Shown piece after piece: positions 53,991 to 63,100 of a stretch of DNA of 64,000 nucleotides. Position numbers and translations under genes: made by a program. Origin of the DNA: Anaerotardibacter muris (GTDB taxonomy: Bacteria > Actinomycetota > Coriobacteriia > Coriobacteriales > Eggerthellaceae). The stretch covers positions 62,001-126,000 of the forward strand of contig NZ_CALPCD010000005.1 of NCBI RefSeq assembly GCF_943192915.1, in the 5' to 3' direction. The notes under the pieces were generated by a model. That model was not told the origin of the DNA. It saw only the letters and a list, made by a program, of their open reading frames with translations, and ran no database searches. Each line of letters opens with the position of its first letter. Position 1 is the first letter of the stretch.

Positions 53991-54503
53991 ATGGCTATAC
54001 TTACGGCGTACTTTTCGCGTCCGGGCGAGAATTATGGAAGTGGCGGACTGGTGGAGCTTGCGAAAGGCAACACCGAAGTGATCGCGGAGTTCGTGCAGAG
54101 TGCAGTTGGTGGCGACCTGTTCCGCACCGAGACCGTAGAGCAATACCCTGCTGGCTATTATGATTGCTGCGATGTTGCGAAAGCGGAACTGCAGGAAGGT
54201 GCGCGCCCGGCGTTGGCAAATTCGCTCGAGAGCCTGGATGAATACGACACCATCTTCCTAGGTTATCCCTGCTGGTGGGGCACTTGCCCGATGGCGGTGT
54301 TCGCGTTCCTGGATTCGTTCGATTTGAGCGGTAAGCGCATCATCCCCTTCTGCACCCATGAAGGTTCGGGCATGGGTGGATCCGAACGTCACCTGGCAAA
54401 GGACTATCCCGCAGCTACGATCGAACGCGGCCTGGCGATCGCTGGACACAGCGCCGCCAACTCCGAGTCCCAAGTAGCCTCCTGGGCCAAAAGCTTCGTA
54501 TAG
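53991..54503 (+). CDS. Flavodoxin
   Basis: About 170 residues, FMN-binding, cytoplasmic. The phosphate loop near the start is of the AYFSRPGENYGSGGL kind found in the flavodoxin_4 group (long loop); FLGYPCWWGTCPMAVFAFLD and FCTHEGSGMGGSE form the isoalloxazine site. A -10 TATAAT lies about 40 bp upstream (53947-53952). Start chosen at the ATG after AAGGAG; an ATG three codons earlier overlaps that site. It may be an electron carrier or a quinone/flavin reductase. Confidence 0.88.
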   Translation: MAILTAYFSRPGENYGSGGLVELAKGNTEVIAEFVQSAVGGDLFRTETVEQYPAGYYDCCDVAKAELQEGARPALANSLESLDEYDTIFLGYPCWWGTCPMAVFAFLDSFDLSGKRIIPFCTHEGSGMGGSERHLAKDYPAATIERGLAIAGHSAANSESQVASWAKSFV

Positions 54504-54528
54504 TGTTAGGTGTTTCACCGCGCATGAA

Positions 54529-54552
54529 AAAGGCACCCCCTGGGGTGCCTTT
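54529..54552. terminator. Bidirectional terminator between flavodoxin and tRNA-Gly
   Basis: AAGGCACCCC and GGGGTGCCTTT arms with T-runs on both sides (TTT on plus, TTTTTC on minus). It ends the flavodoxin mRNA and the tRNA. Confidence 0.88.
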
Positions 54553-54560
54553 GCTGTCCT

Positions 54561-54635
54561 TGGAGCGGGCGACGGGAATCGAACCCGCGTCTTAGGCTTG
54601 GGAAGCCCGCATAATAGCCATTATACGACGCCCGC
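54561..54635 (-). tRNA. tRNA-Gly (CCC)
   Basis: 75 nt on the minus strand: acceptor GCGGGCG/CGCCCGC, loop TTCCCAA with anticodon CCC, T-loop GGTTCGATTCC and encoded CCA. The outermost anticodon-stem pair looks mismatched, but the rest is standard. Confidence 0.92.
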
Positions 54636-54761
54636 ATGTGTTCAGATTATACCGCTATCTGCATTAATTGGGAGAGGTTGCGGCTAAAGCCCGCCGAGCC
54701 ATTCCGAGATCTGGCTCAAGAATGGCTCGTTCTTCTCGGCCAAGCTTATCGCTCACGCGCC

Positions 54762-55454
54762 TTATTTTGTGCAATTTGCACAGTCTCTTACCGTACAGGT
54801 CTTGCAGCTCTTGCCATGGGTGTGGGTGTCCACTTGTTCGTACGGATCCTTCGCACCACGATCACCATGAAAGCGCTGATGGAATGGACCACGGAAGCCG
54901 CCGAAGTTCGGCATAGGATGACGGTGCGTGTGCCCGCGGCCCCTTGAATGGGCCTGGTGGATGCGATTGATCATTTCCTCTTGGTCCTGCCAGCGTTTAT
55001 GCATTTGGGTCAGAAATTCTGGGTCAAAAGCATCTTCGGCATTGTGTATGATGCGTTTCGTGTAATCGAGCATAGTATCGAGCTCGTCTTCACTAAAGCC
55101 TTTGAACAGATCGATGTCATCAGGGCTATTCAGTTCGAAGTCCTTGCCTTCTTCGGTAAGGTATACCAGCATGACTCGCTTATCCTTCTCGGAGGGCTTA
55201 CGCTCTATCAATCCTAGGCTTTCAAGGCGCGCCAGTGTTTCATTCAATGAGGAAACGCGAATGTCCAAGATATGCGCTATTTCCTTCGTGCTTATTCCGT
55301 CGCTATATTTGAGCAAAGCCAAGATTCGCCCGCGTCCACGGTTCGGATCGAAGCCCCTATCGCGCAATCGCCCATCGCGGCCATGGCGACGCTGTTCACC
55401 CATCAGATACCAGATAGTGAAGAGATTCTTCTGCAATTCATCTTTTGTGTCCAT
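54762..55454 (-). CDS. MarR family regulator with His/Cys-rich C-terminal tail
   Basis: 230 residues. The winged helix is at about 40-120 (GRILALLKYSDGISTKEIAHILDI, SLNETLARLESLGLIERK, DKRVMLVYLTEEG). After the normal end of a MarR protein comes a 60-residue tail with many His, Arg and Gly (RGRGHTHRHPMPNFGG, GPFHQRFHG) and four cysteines in C-K-T-C and C-A-N-C, which may bind metal or sense redox state. It is divergent from the MATE gene; five palindromes between them are its likely operators. Confidence 0.87.
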   Translation of the reverse strand: MDTKDELQKNLFTIWYLMGEQRRHGRDGRLRDRGFDPNRGRGRILALLKYSDGISTKEIAHILDIRVSSLNETLARLESLGLIERKPSEKDKRVMLVYLTEEGKDFELNSPDDIDLFKGFSEDELDTMLDYTKRIIHNAEDAFDPEFLTQMHKRWQDQEEMINRIHQAHSRGRGHTHRHPMPNFGGFRGPFHQRFHGDRGAKDPYEQVDTHTHGKSCKTCTVRDCANCTK

Positions 55455-55504
55455 TGTTTCAAATCCTTTCAAAAGTTAGGTAGAAAAGCTTAGTGACTGG
55501 TTTT

Positions 55505-55695
55505 AACAGGTACCAGTAATAAATTCTGACCAAAGAATAACAGGTACCAGTTGAAAATGCAAGGGACCTTCATTTAGGCCAATAGAGCATCCATGATCGC
55601 ACTTCAGGAATATTTTAACGGTACCTGTAATAAATTTGTTGCATTTCTAACAGGTACCCGTTAGTCTTACTATAAAGCTTTTACAGGTACCTGTA
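55505..55695. promoter_or_regulatory. Five ACAGGTACCTGT-like operators between marR and the MATE gene
   Basis: Sites at 55505-55517, 55539-55551, 55617-55628, 55649-55661 and 55682-55695 share the core CGGTACC or CAGGTACC; the last, TACAGGTACCTGTA, is a perfect palindrome. Neighbours within each cluster are 32-34 bp apart, three helix turns, which suits co-operative binding. Two sit by marR and three by the MATE start. Confidence 0.8.
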
Positions 55696-55731
55696 GATTC
55701 AATCTATTCAAAGAAGACTGAGAGGCATCTT

Positions 55732-57114
55732 ATGAAACACAGCATCGAATACTGGTTTTTGGAGGCACCCGTCTCCCGAGCGATCTTGCATATGGCACTG
55801 CCCATGATGCTCGGCATGGCTGCGATGTCCATTTACAACTTCACCGACCTCCTATTCATCGGCGCTCTTGGTGACACAGCTGCTCTTGCCGCTATTCCCC
55901 TTGCGATGCCCGTAATGGCCATCTTCATCGGATTGTCTACGTTTCTTGAAATAGGTGTGGGCACGTTCATTTCCCGAAAGCTTGGCGCTCAGGAGAGAGC
56001 AGCCGCACGAGGTGGTTCGTCTTTTGCAGTCTTCGCTGCACTTGGTTTGGGACTGCTTGCAGGAATCGCACTCATAGCCTTCATAGACCCCGTGCTTGCG
56101 ATACTTGGAGCAAACGCCGAGATCTACGAAGTACTGAAGGGGTATCTGATCGTTTACTGTTGCGGAGCGCCATTCGTAGTATTGGCTATGGTAGGTGCCC
56201 AGCTATTGCGCTCGATCACGCTTTCTAAGCAAGCATCTGCTGGCCTGGTGCTAAGTGCGGTGGTGAATATCGCGCTCGACCCGATCTTCATCTTCGTCTT
56301 TGGAATGGGCCTTCAAGGGGCAGCAATAGCTACGATCATTGCGAATATAGCAACGTGCGTTTATTTCTTACTGATCATCAGCGGAAACGAAGCTCTTTCT
56401 TTGAATCCACTCGATTGCTGCGCACTCAGGAAAAAGGATCTTGCCGACATTGGTAAGGTTGGCTCTTCGGCTTTCATCATGCTCATCATGATGGGCGGTG
56501 CAGCCCTCATCTTCAACAATGTAGCTGTATCGTATGGCACTGCGGTGGTTGCAGGCTTCGGCATCGCGCAAACGATCGTACAATTGTTAGAAGTGATCAC
56601 AATGGGGCTTTATGAAGGTGTCGTTCCGCTCATCGCAGGCGCATGGGGCGCAAAACGCCTAGATCGCGTGAAGAACATCGTTCGTATGACCGCATTCTAT
56701 CTTGTTGGGTTTTGTGCTCTGCTTTGCACGATTCTGATCATGAACAGCAGCATGGTTGCGGGATGGTTCTCGGCAGACGAAACGGTTATTACCATTGGCG
56801 CAGTGATCATCTGCGCACAGGCGCTCGCACTCGTGTTCGATTCAGGATCAGGGCTGATCACAGGTATTTTCCAGGCATGCTCTAAGGGTATTGCTTCTAA
56901 TGCGATGGCTATTGCACGAGGAGTAATGCTTCCGATATGCATCGTGGCGGGCAGCGTGCTCTTTGGGCTTGACGGTGCGATCTGGTCGCTCTTGGCCGCT
57001 TCGCTCTTCACCTTCGCACTCGGCATGATCTTCGTAGCCATCACCTTTCGAAAATCTGGCAAAGATCTTGTAGCTGATGATTCATTGACTGATGGTATTC
57101 AGGCTGAAGCTTAA
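55732..57114 (+). CDS. MATE family efflux transporter
   Basis: 460 residues with twelve hydrophobic helices, sodium- or proton-coupled multidrug/toxin exporter. The first helix region (APVSRAILHMALPMMLGMAAMSIYNFTDLLFIGALG) and LVLSAVVNIALDPIFIFVFGMGLQGAAIAT are typical. GAGAGG precedes the ATG. The divergent MarR protein and five palindromes upstream suggest substrate-induced expression. Confidence 0.93.
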   Translation: MKHSIEYWFLEAPVSRAILHMALPMMLGMAAMSIYNFTDLLFIGALGDTAALAAIPLAMPVMAIFIGLSTFLEIGVGTFISRKLGAQERAAARGGSSFAVFAALGLGLLAGIALIAFIDPVLAILGANAEIYEVLKGYLIVYCCGAPFVVLAMVGAQLLRSITLSKQASAGLVLSAVVNIALDPIFIFVFGMGLQGAAIATIIANIATCVYFLLIISGNEALSLNPLDCCALRKKDLADIGKVGSSAFIMLIMMGGAALIFNNVAVSYGTAVVAGFGIAQTIVQLLEVITMGLYEGVVPLIAGAWGAKRLDRVKNIVRMTAFYLVGFCALLCTILIMNSSMVAGWFSADETVITIGAVIICAQALALVFDSGSGLITGIFQACSKGIASNAMAIARGVMLPICIVAGSVLFGLDGAIWSLLAASLFTFALGMIFVAITFRKSGKDLVADDSLTDGIQAEA

Positions 57115-57154
57115 CGAATTCATTTAGAGTCCGAGCGCTTAAATGTCCAATTGG

Positions 57155-58036
57155 CTATTGCGTGATCGCTGGAAAGGTCTCGGCGATATCGCCTTCGATG
57201 GCAACTGCCTTGGGGAGCGACTTGTCGACAGCGGCTTCGTCGTAGTTCATCCGTACCAGCGGACTGCCTGTTTCACGTGCGATGGTTTCGAATGGCATGC
57301 GGATCCACACAGGAGTATTCCAGCCCACACCCAATTCGAGCAACAGCGTAGGCTTTTCAGGGATCTCCTCCACGAATCGCTTGTAACGCTCTTGCGCTGC
57401 ATACCAAGCATCGTCTTGTACAAATGATCCATCCACGCGCAAATGCATCTCCATCGGCGATCCGCACACCTCACACATAGGAACGAGCGATGGATCCGTG
57501 ATGCGCGTGCGCTCGCCCTTGTTCGTATCGACCTCGATAGCAGCGAAGAGCTCTGTCGCATTCTTGATGCCATGTTCACCCGTACTGCATTGAATGGTGT
57601 CGTAGCTTCCTTGAGGTTCGAAGATGCGCTGAGGGTTGAAACCGGCTTTCTCGAATTGCAGATCGACGTTGGTGGTCACCACGAAATAGTCGCGCTTCTT
57701 CGCCCATTCGAAGAGCTCTCGATAGAGCGGCAACGCGTCTTCTCCCAAACAGTTCACCGTGGCCTGACGCGCCCAATAAGCCCACTTCTCTTCCTCGGTC
57801 GGATAAGGGTAGAATCCACCCGAATACATGTCGGTAATGCCGTAATTCTTGATGAATGCAGGAAACGTTTCCTTGAAGCGCTGGCCACCATAATCGTGTC
57901 CGGCAGCAGTTGAAAGACCTGCACCAGCTCCGATGAGCACACGCTCAGCATTGGCGAGCAATTCTCGCGCTTTCGTGATCGATGCAGCACGCTGTTCAGG
58001 CGTTTGAGGTCGGGTGAATATGAAAGCAGGTTGCAT
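57155..58036 (-). CDS. Class M sirtuin-like ADP-ribosyltransferase (SirTM)
   Basis: 293 residues with a Rossmann NAD site: GAGAGLSTAAGHDYGG near residue 36, TTNVDLQFEKAGF (the N-V-D of sirtuins) and LLELGVGWNTP. The catalytic histidine of deacetylases is replaced: the place reads EPQGSYDTIQC with Gln, the mark of SirTM enzymes, which mono-ADP-ribosylate instead of deacetylating. Only one C-x-x-C pair (CEVCG) is left for zinc. It lies 9 bp after a macrodomain gene, the known partner. In other bacteria the target is lipoylated GcvH-L, which is not in this window. Confidence 0.85.
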   Translation of the reverse strand: MQPAFIFTRPQTPEQRAASITKARELLANAERVLIGAGAGLSTAAGHDYGGQRFKETFPAFIKNYGITDMYSGGFYPYPTEEEKWAYWARQATVNCLGEDALPLYRELFEWAKKRDYFVVTTNVDLQFEKAGFNPQRIFEPQGSYDTIQCSTGEHGIKNATELFAAIEVDTNKGERTRITDPSLVPMCEVCGSPMEMHLRVDGSFVQDDAWYAAQERYKRFVEEIPEKPTLLLELGVGWNTPVWIRMPFETIARETGSPLVRMNYDEAAVDKSLPKAVAIEGDIAETFPAITQ

Positions 58037-58045
58037 AGGTGCTCC

Positions 58046-58870
58046 TTAGATATTCAAGATGGTGCGATAGATGGTCTCGTCTGCTTCGCCGAACACATTG
58101 AACACAACGATGATCGAAGATCCAGGATGGTTAGCGAGCCAAGCGCGAACCGTGTCGACCGCAATGCGAGCTGCTTCTTCTTGCGGGAAGCCGAAGACGC
58201 CCGTGGAGATGCAACAAAACGCGATGGAAAGACAACCGTTGGCCTCTGCAAGGTCGAGGCATGCAGTGTAGCATTGCGCAAGCTCACGACGATGCTGGTC
58301 GGTAGGATGTCCGCTAGCGATCGGGCCGACCGTATGAACGATGTGCTTGGCAGGCAGATTGTATGCCGAAGTGATGCGCGCATGGGCAGTGGGCTCCTCA
58401 TGACCTTGCGCTTGCATGAGCTCAGCCATTTCAGCGCGCAGCTGGATACCAGCGAACGTATGGATTGCGTTGTCGATACAGTAATGAAGCGGTTGCCAAC
58501 AGCCCGTCATGCCCGAGTTCGCAGCGTTCACGATGGCGTCAACAGCCAGCGTGGTGATGTCGCCGCGCCACAAACGAATGCGTTCAGTTTCAGGTGCAGG
58601 TTCGGCGGCGGCAAGCGTAGTGATGCCTGCGTCGTTGATCATGGCTGCCAGCAAGAGGTCTTGTTTCACGAGAAACTCGCAGGTGGTAGGCCGAGCGGGC
58701 CGCATGTTAACGAGCGCTCGGAACGAAAGCCACAAATGCTCGAACGTGGCATTCGGGTCTGCCGCGATATGCACAACATCGCTCGGCACTGCCATACCAT
58801 GTTCACGAAATTCGTTAACAAGATGGTGCGTAAGCCAACGCGCAAGTTCGGTCTTTTCTTCTTGCTGCAT
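58046..58870 (-). CDS. Zinc-type macrodomain ADP-ribosyl hydrolase
   Basis: 274 residues: an N-terminal helical part (1-90) and a macrodomain with LWRGDITTLAVDAIVNAAN near 108, then GCWQPLHYCIDNAIH, whose Cys-His-Cys set is that of Zn-macros linked to SirTM, HTVGPIASG and STGVFGFPQEEAA. It should remove ADP-ribose from the SirTM target. First gene of the two-gene unit, with the promoter palindrome just upstream and AGAGGAT before the ATG. Confidence 0.88.
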   Translation of the reverse strand: MQQEEKTELARWLTHHLVNEFREHGMAVPSDVVHIAADPNATFEHLWLSFRALVNMRPARPTTCEFLVKQDLLLAAMINDAGITTLAAAEPAPETERIRLWRGDITTLAVDAIVNAANSGMTGCWQPLHYCIDNAIHTFAGIQLRAEMAELMQAQGHEEPTAHARITSAYNLPAKHIVHTVGPIASGHPTDQHRRELAQCYTACLDLAEANGCLSIAFCCISTGVFGFPQEEAARIAVDTVRAWLANHPGSSIIVVFNVFGEADETIYRTILNI

Positions 58871-58904
58871 GCGATCCTCTTTTCGCAGCTGTTGATTGAC
58901 AAAT

Positions 58905-58922
58905 TACTTTGATATCAAAGTA
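58905..58922. promoter_or_regulatory. 18-bp perfect palindrome at the macrodomain-SirTM promoter
   Basis: TACTTTGATATCAAAGTA is its own reverse complement and overlaps a TATACT -10 on the minus strand, 35-52 bp before the macrodomain gene. The core TTTGA-TA-TCAAA resembles MarR/FabT-type operators. A repressor site is the simplest reading. Confidence 0.65.
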
Positions 58923-59016
58923 TATGCTACTTTACACCATTTCACACTTGAATGTTAGTCTCACGCCTAGTCCTCACATAAAGAGTCCAACTTAAAGGCT
59001 CTATCCCAGACAGATC

Positions 59017-59142
59017 AGGGACAGGTCCCAAACTGTCCGGGACAAAAACGGACCCGTCCCCAAAGTGTCCCAAAGTGTCCGGGACACAATGGGGACAGGC
59101 CAGAATTACCAAATGGGACCTCTGGCCCGTCCCTAAAGTGTT
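59017..59142. repeat. Dispersed GGGGAC repeat cluster after the TIGR04076 gene
   Basis: Two to three units: GGGACAGGTCCC, CTGTCCGGGACA, GGACCCGTCCCC, TGTCCGGGACACA, GGGGACAGGCC and GGCCCGTCCC. It fills most of the gap between the TIGR04076 stop and the macrodomain promoter. Confidence 0.88.
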
Positions 59143-59161
59143 CGGCCTGAGCTTGCGTACT

Positions 59162-59596
59162 TTAGCCTACGTAAGCGTCTTCAGGATTGTTAGTGAAGTC
59201 TTGTTTGGCGAGCCATTCGGCTTCTTCTTCAGTTTCAGGAATATCGATACGTTCGATCTTGAAGACGACCGGACGCGTACCATCATTGCAGCAACCGATC
59301 ATCAAGCGCTCATCGCGCGTCCACTGATGCATGATCGATCCACCCTGAAGTGCTGTGTAGATATAACGATTGATGGCATCCCATGCTTCACCGCAGGGCC
59401 AATTTCCGCCGTCGCTCAAACGCGTGCCAATGCCAAGATGATAGTAGTCGTCGTGTTCAGACGTGCGCTGGAACAGGAACTCATCCCCCACCTTGAAACA
59501 CGGACACGGACCGCTCTGCGGGTTCGCAAGATATTCTTCCTGCAGATCAGAAAAGCATTTTGTCTCAAGAACCGTTATCTTGCATTGATGCTGCAT
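59162..59596 (-). CDS. TIGR04076 family protein
   Basis: 144 residues. Family signs are VGDEFLF, CGEAWDAI, YTALQGGSI and the ending IGCCNDGTRPVVFKIERID, with paired cysteines that suggest metal or cluster binding. The function is unknown in the family, which is common in anaerobes. A good AAGGAG site precedes the ATG; eight codons upstream are unused. The C-terminus is about 30 residues longer than the core domain and acidic (ETEEEAEWLAKQ). Confidence 0.83.
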   Translation of the reverse strand: MQHQCKITVLETKCFSDLQEEYLANPQSGPCPCFKVGDEFLFQRTSEHDDYYHLGIGTRLSDGGNWPCGEAWDAINRYIYTALQGGSIMHQWTRDERLMIGCCNDGTRPVVFKIERIDIPETEEEAEWLAKQDFTNNPEDAYVG

Positions 59597-59700
59597 GGCT
59601 GCTCCTTCATGATCACGCAATAACCGCTGCTATGGGCGGTCACTCTCTGGTCATCATTAGCATACCCCAAACGCAAGCAGCTCGAGGCTGGGGGTAAACC

Positions 59701-59802
59701 CGCCCCAGACAAATTGGGGACAGGTCCCGAACTGTCCGGGACAAAAACGGACCCGTCCCCAAAGTGTCCGGGGCAAAATAGGACCTGTCCCCGAAGTGTC
59801 CC
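59701..59802. repeat. Dispersed GGGGAC repeat cluster between DUF5679 and TIGR04076 genes
   Basis: Two to three units: GGGGACAGGTCCC, CTGTCCGGGACA, GGACCCGTCCCC, TGTCCGGGGCA, GGACCTGTCCCC. It lies just outside the terminator of the DUF5679 gene. Confidence 0.88.
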
Positions 59803-59805
59803 AAT

Positions 59806-59833
59806 AAAAAAGGACGACCGAAGTCGTCCTTTT
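59806..59833 (-). terminator. Terminator of the DUF5679 gene
   Basis: AGGACGAC and GTCGTCCT arms around CGAA, followed on the minus strand by TTTTTTATT, 27 bp past the stop. Confidence 0.9.
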
Positions 59834-59859
59834 CTTGTTATGAAATCAGCGGCTTAGAG

Positions 59860-60012
59860 CTATTTCTTGAGACCGCCGATGAGAGACATTTTGGTGCCGC
59901 AGTCGGGGCAGGTGCCCTTGGTGATGATGCGGTTGTTCTTGGTAACGCCTTCCTGAGGGTTGACCATTTCCTTCTTGCCTTTGCACTTCACGCAATAACC
60001 AACTACTGCCAT
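59860..60012 (-). CDS. DUF5679-type zinc-ribbon protein
   Basis: A 50-residue protein starting MAVVGYCVKCKGKKEMVNP and ending CPDCGTKMSLIGGLKK, two C-x-x-C pairs that should bind one zinc ion. This matches the small DUF5679 family found across actinobacteria and archaea, of unknown role. GAGG precedes the ATG at about 7 bp and a strong terminator follows. It is the true gene here; overlapping frames are not coding. Confidence 0.88.
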   Translation of the reverse strand: MAVVGYCVKCKGKKEMVNPQEGVTKNNRIITKGTCPDCGTKMSLIGGLKK

Positions 60013-60119
60013 AAAAAACCTCTTTCCATGGATTGGTGTCTCGAATTAAGACATGTTCAATATGCATTACCCATTGTAGCGTTTTGACCAGGTATTACAA
60101 GCGTAATTTCGGTATTTAC

Positions 60120-63100
60120 TTAAACGCTTTTGAGCAACTCGAGCACGAAGCGAGAATTTTGCTCCAAGGTGGCAGGCTCAACGTTCTCGAGCGTATCGCT
60201 CAGGCTTGCATAATAAGCCGTTTGATTGTCGTCCATGCCAGCCAACGTCATAGCCTGAAAACCACGCTGAGCAGCCACGTGAGCTGCGGTATTACGGCTA
60301 AGCAGCTTGCTGGTCTCGAAGGGAACGCGGCTACGCTCTGATGCTTGACGCAGCAGGCGCTTCATACGTGAGGACACCTTAGTGGGACGGTATTCGCCTT
60401 CTTCATCGATGAACGAGAACTGACCTGCACCAAGACCTTCAAGGTTCACGATGATCGCGCCCTTCAGTTCATCATGATGTTCATCGATGAACGCGCGCAT
60501 ACCAGAGTTGAGCGCCTCTTCAGCGCCAAGCGCAACGAACCACACTTCAGTATCGATGTCGGGGTGGCGGAAATCGCGCAGCAAGCGCATCTCGTTATTG
60601 ATCTCTTCGGTGATCTTCACGTCCTTAGGAACAGAACGCTTGACCGAGCCACGACCTTGCACGACGCCAATCTCTGCGAATTCATCGACTTCGACATCGG
60701 CATCTTCAGGCGTACCGCTCACACGATTGCGCAGGCTCTGCAAAGAGAACGCACCGCCATTCCAATCGCGACCATCATCGGTCTCTTCGAAGTCCATCTC
60801 GAAGATGTCAGTTTCGTCTTCGTTGCGGAAGCTTTCCCAGCTGCCGCGCTCCTTGCCCACTGCGCGAGCTTCGTAGGAGCTATCAACATCGACCCATTCA
60901 CGGATCGATTGCTCTTCCTGCTGTTTCTTCTTCTTTCCGAAGCGGCCGAACAAACGACCAACGCGAGATTGCGGCATCTCCACGTAGTCAGGACCTGCAA
61001 AAGCGCCCGTCTGGGTAAAGCCTTCTTCGAAGACTGAATCATCGGCGTCTTCTACGAAGTCGGCTTCGCTAACGCTCTCTTCAACAAGTTCATTGGTGAC
61101 CGTAGCGAATGAACCAGTGCTACCTGCTGAACCAGCTGCGGCGGTCGCATCCTCGATGGGAGGGATCGCAGGGATGGTAAGGGTGGACTGGACAGAAGTT
61201 ACCGTCTCGGGAACGATGCGCTCGAAATCGTTGGTATTGAAATCGGGCAGGTCAAGACCGCCAAGCGGCTTCACTACCGTACGGCTCTGAACAGTTTCGA
61301 CACCAGTGCTCACGCGCACAGGTGCACCATCGTCACCGATCTGGGGAAGCATATTGGAAAGGAGCGCTGGAGCCTGCGGCTGGGTCCTATCAGGATCCGC
61401 AGCCATAGGAGCACGCTGCTTGGCTCCTTCCATATTGTTCGCAACGGGAGCGATAACATCAGGCAGAACGATAACGTGACGATCCGGCTGGTCGTCGTCT
61501 TCGGTAGTAACGGTCTCTTGCTGGATCTGAGGCAGATCCGAGGTCATCTCTTCCATGCCCATGATCGGAGAAACGGGTTCGGCTGCGGGCTGCTCGATCT
61601 CGACGAACTGCGCTTCAGCAACAACAGGTTCCTCCTCGTAGATCTCCTGTTCAGCACCCTGATCTTCATAGGTCTCTTCAGCTACCGCTTCGTCTAGCGC
61701 AACAGTTTCGATAGCATGGTCGTCTTCAATTTGCATGACATCGATCGGCGGCATCGATACCGTGTGGCCCTCTACGTCGCCGAACGTTTCTTCGACGAGC
61801 ACTACATCGTCTTCGTATTCGTCGTATTCATCATATACATCATCTTCATGACCGCGATTACCCTTGAGGTTCGCGACCTTGGACGAAACACTATTGACCA
61901 TGCTCGATGCGCGGCCGAAGAATCCGCCGATATTGTTCTTCTGGGCCGAACGACGAGAAGAACGAGCACGAGCGGAGGTGCGTGCCTCTTCCTGCTCGAT
62001 GACCTCGACCGTAGTTTGGCGGTGAGGCTCAACGTCTTCGATGAGCACTGGATCTTCTTGGATCTCTTCTTCTACAAAAACAGGCTCGGCTGAAACTGGC
62101 TGGTCGTCAACGACAACCTCTTCGGCCACTTCAGCCTTCAAAGCTGGGGCTGCAGCATCAGCGGCGCTATCGATCTCGCTGCGCAGAGCGGCCAATCGCT
62201 TGGACAACTCTGATTCAGGCTGCTGGATCGTTTCACGCGCAACATTCTCTTCGTCCGTTGCTTCAGAAGCTTCGCCGGCACGATCGAAGACTGTACCGGG
62301 CGTATTGTCGCGGCGACGTGCTGCATCGGACATCTTCGCAGCAGGCGCATCCGCGAAACGAGAACGGGAAACGCTCGAGGCGTTTGCCAGATCGGGCTTG
62401 TTAGCGTGTGCTTTTTCCTGAGCAGCCTTTGCCCAAGAAGGAACCTGCTTCTGATAGGAGCTGTCCATGCCAGTCAAGCCTGGCTGAAGAGCTTCGACGG
62501 ATTCGCGCACGAACGATTCGGGTGCTTCGGTCTCTTCAGAACCTGCTGCAGCAGATGCTTGGGATTCGGTAGACTTTGCAGCTGGAGCCGCTGATGAAGG
62601 AGCATTTGCAGAGGCGGCGTCTTGACGAGGAGGGGTATAGAGGCGGGCCTCATTTTCCTCCTCCACTTCGAAGTGCGGAGCTGCTGCTGCCACATCCTCT
62701 TCAGTGTCGAAGAATTCACCATGTTGCACCAAACGCGACGAAATATCGGAAAGCGGGACCTTGTCTGCTACTGGCTTGCCCGTCAATGCAGCGATGGCCG
62801 CCTTCGCAGCAGCCAGTGATTCTTCGGGAGTCATCTGAGCATCACGCGGGCGAACCTGATAGGTCACTTCGACATCTTCAGGCATGACCCCCGCTTCGCG
62901 GGCAGCCTCTTCACCGTGGATCTCAACGCCAGCTTGCTCAGCGCGCTCTGCCATTTCCTCAGCGCTGACCAGGCCATTTCCGACCGTGCGCGCTACATCG
63001 AGCAGCACTGCAACACCTGCAGCATCATTGTTGGCTGCTTCGTTATAGGGCGAAAAACGCGTCTTGATAACACTTGCCAGCGGAAGAGCCATGACGATAA

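Noticed and set aside
59846..60067. 73-codon minus-strand frame rich in His and Arg
   Set aside because: Out-of-frame shadow of the DUF5679 zinc-ribbon gene, which has the better start, terminator and C-x-x-C pairs.
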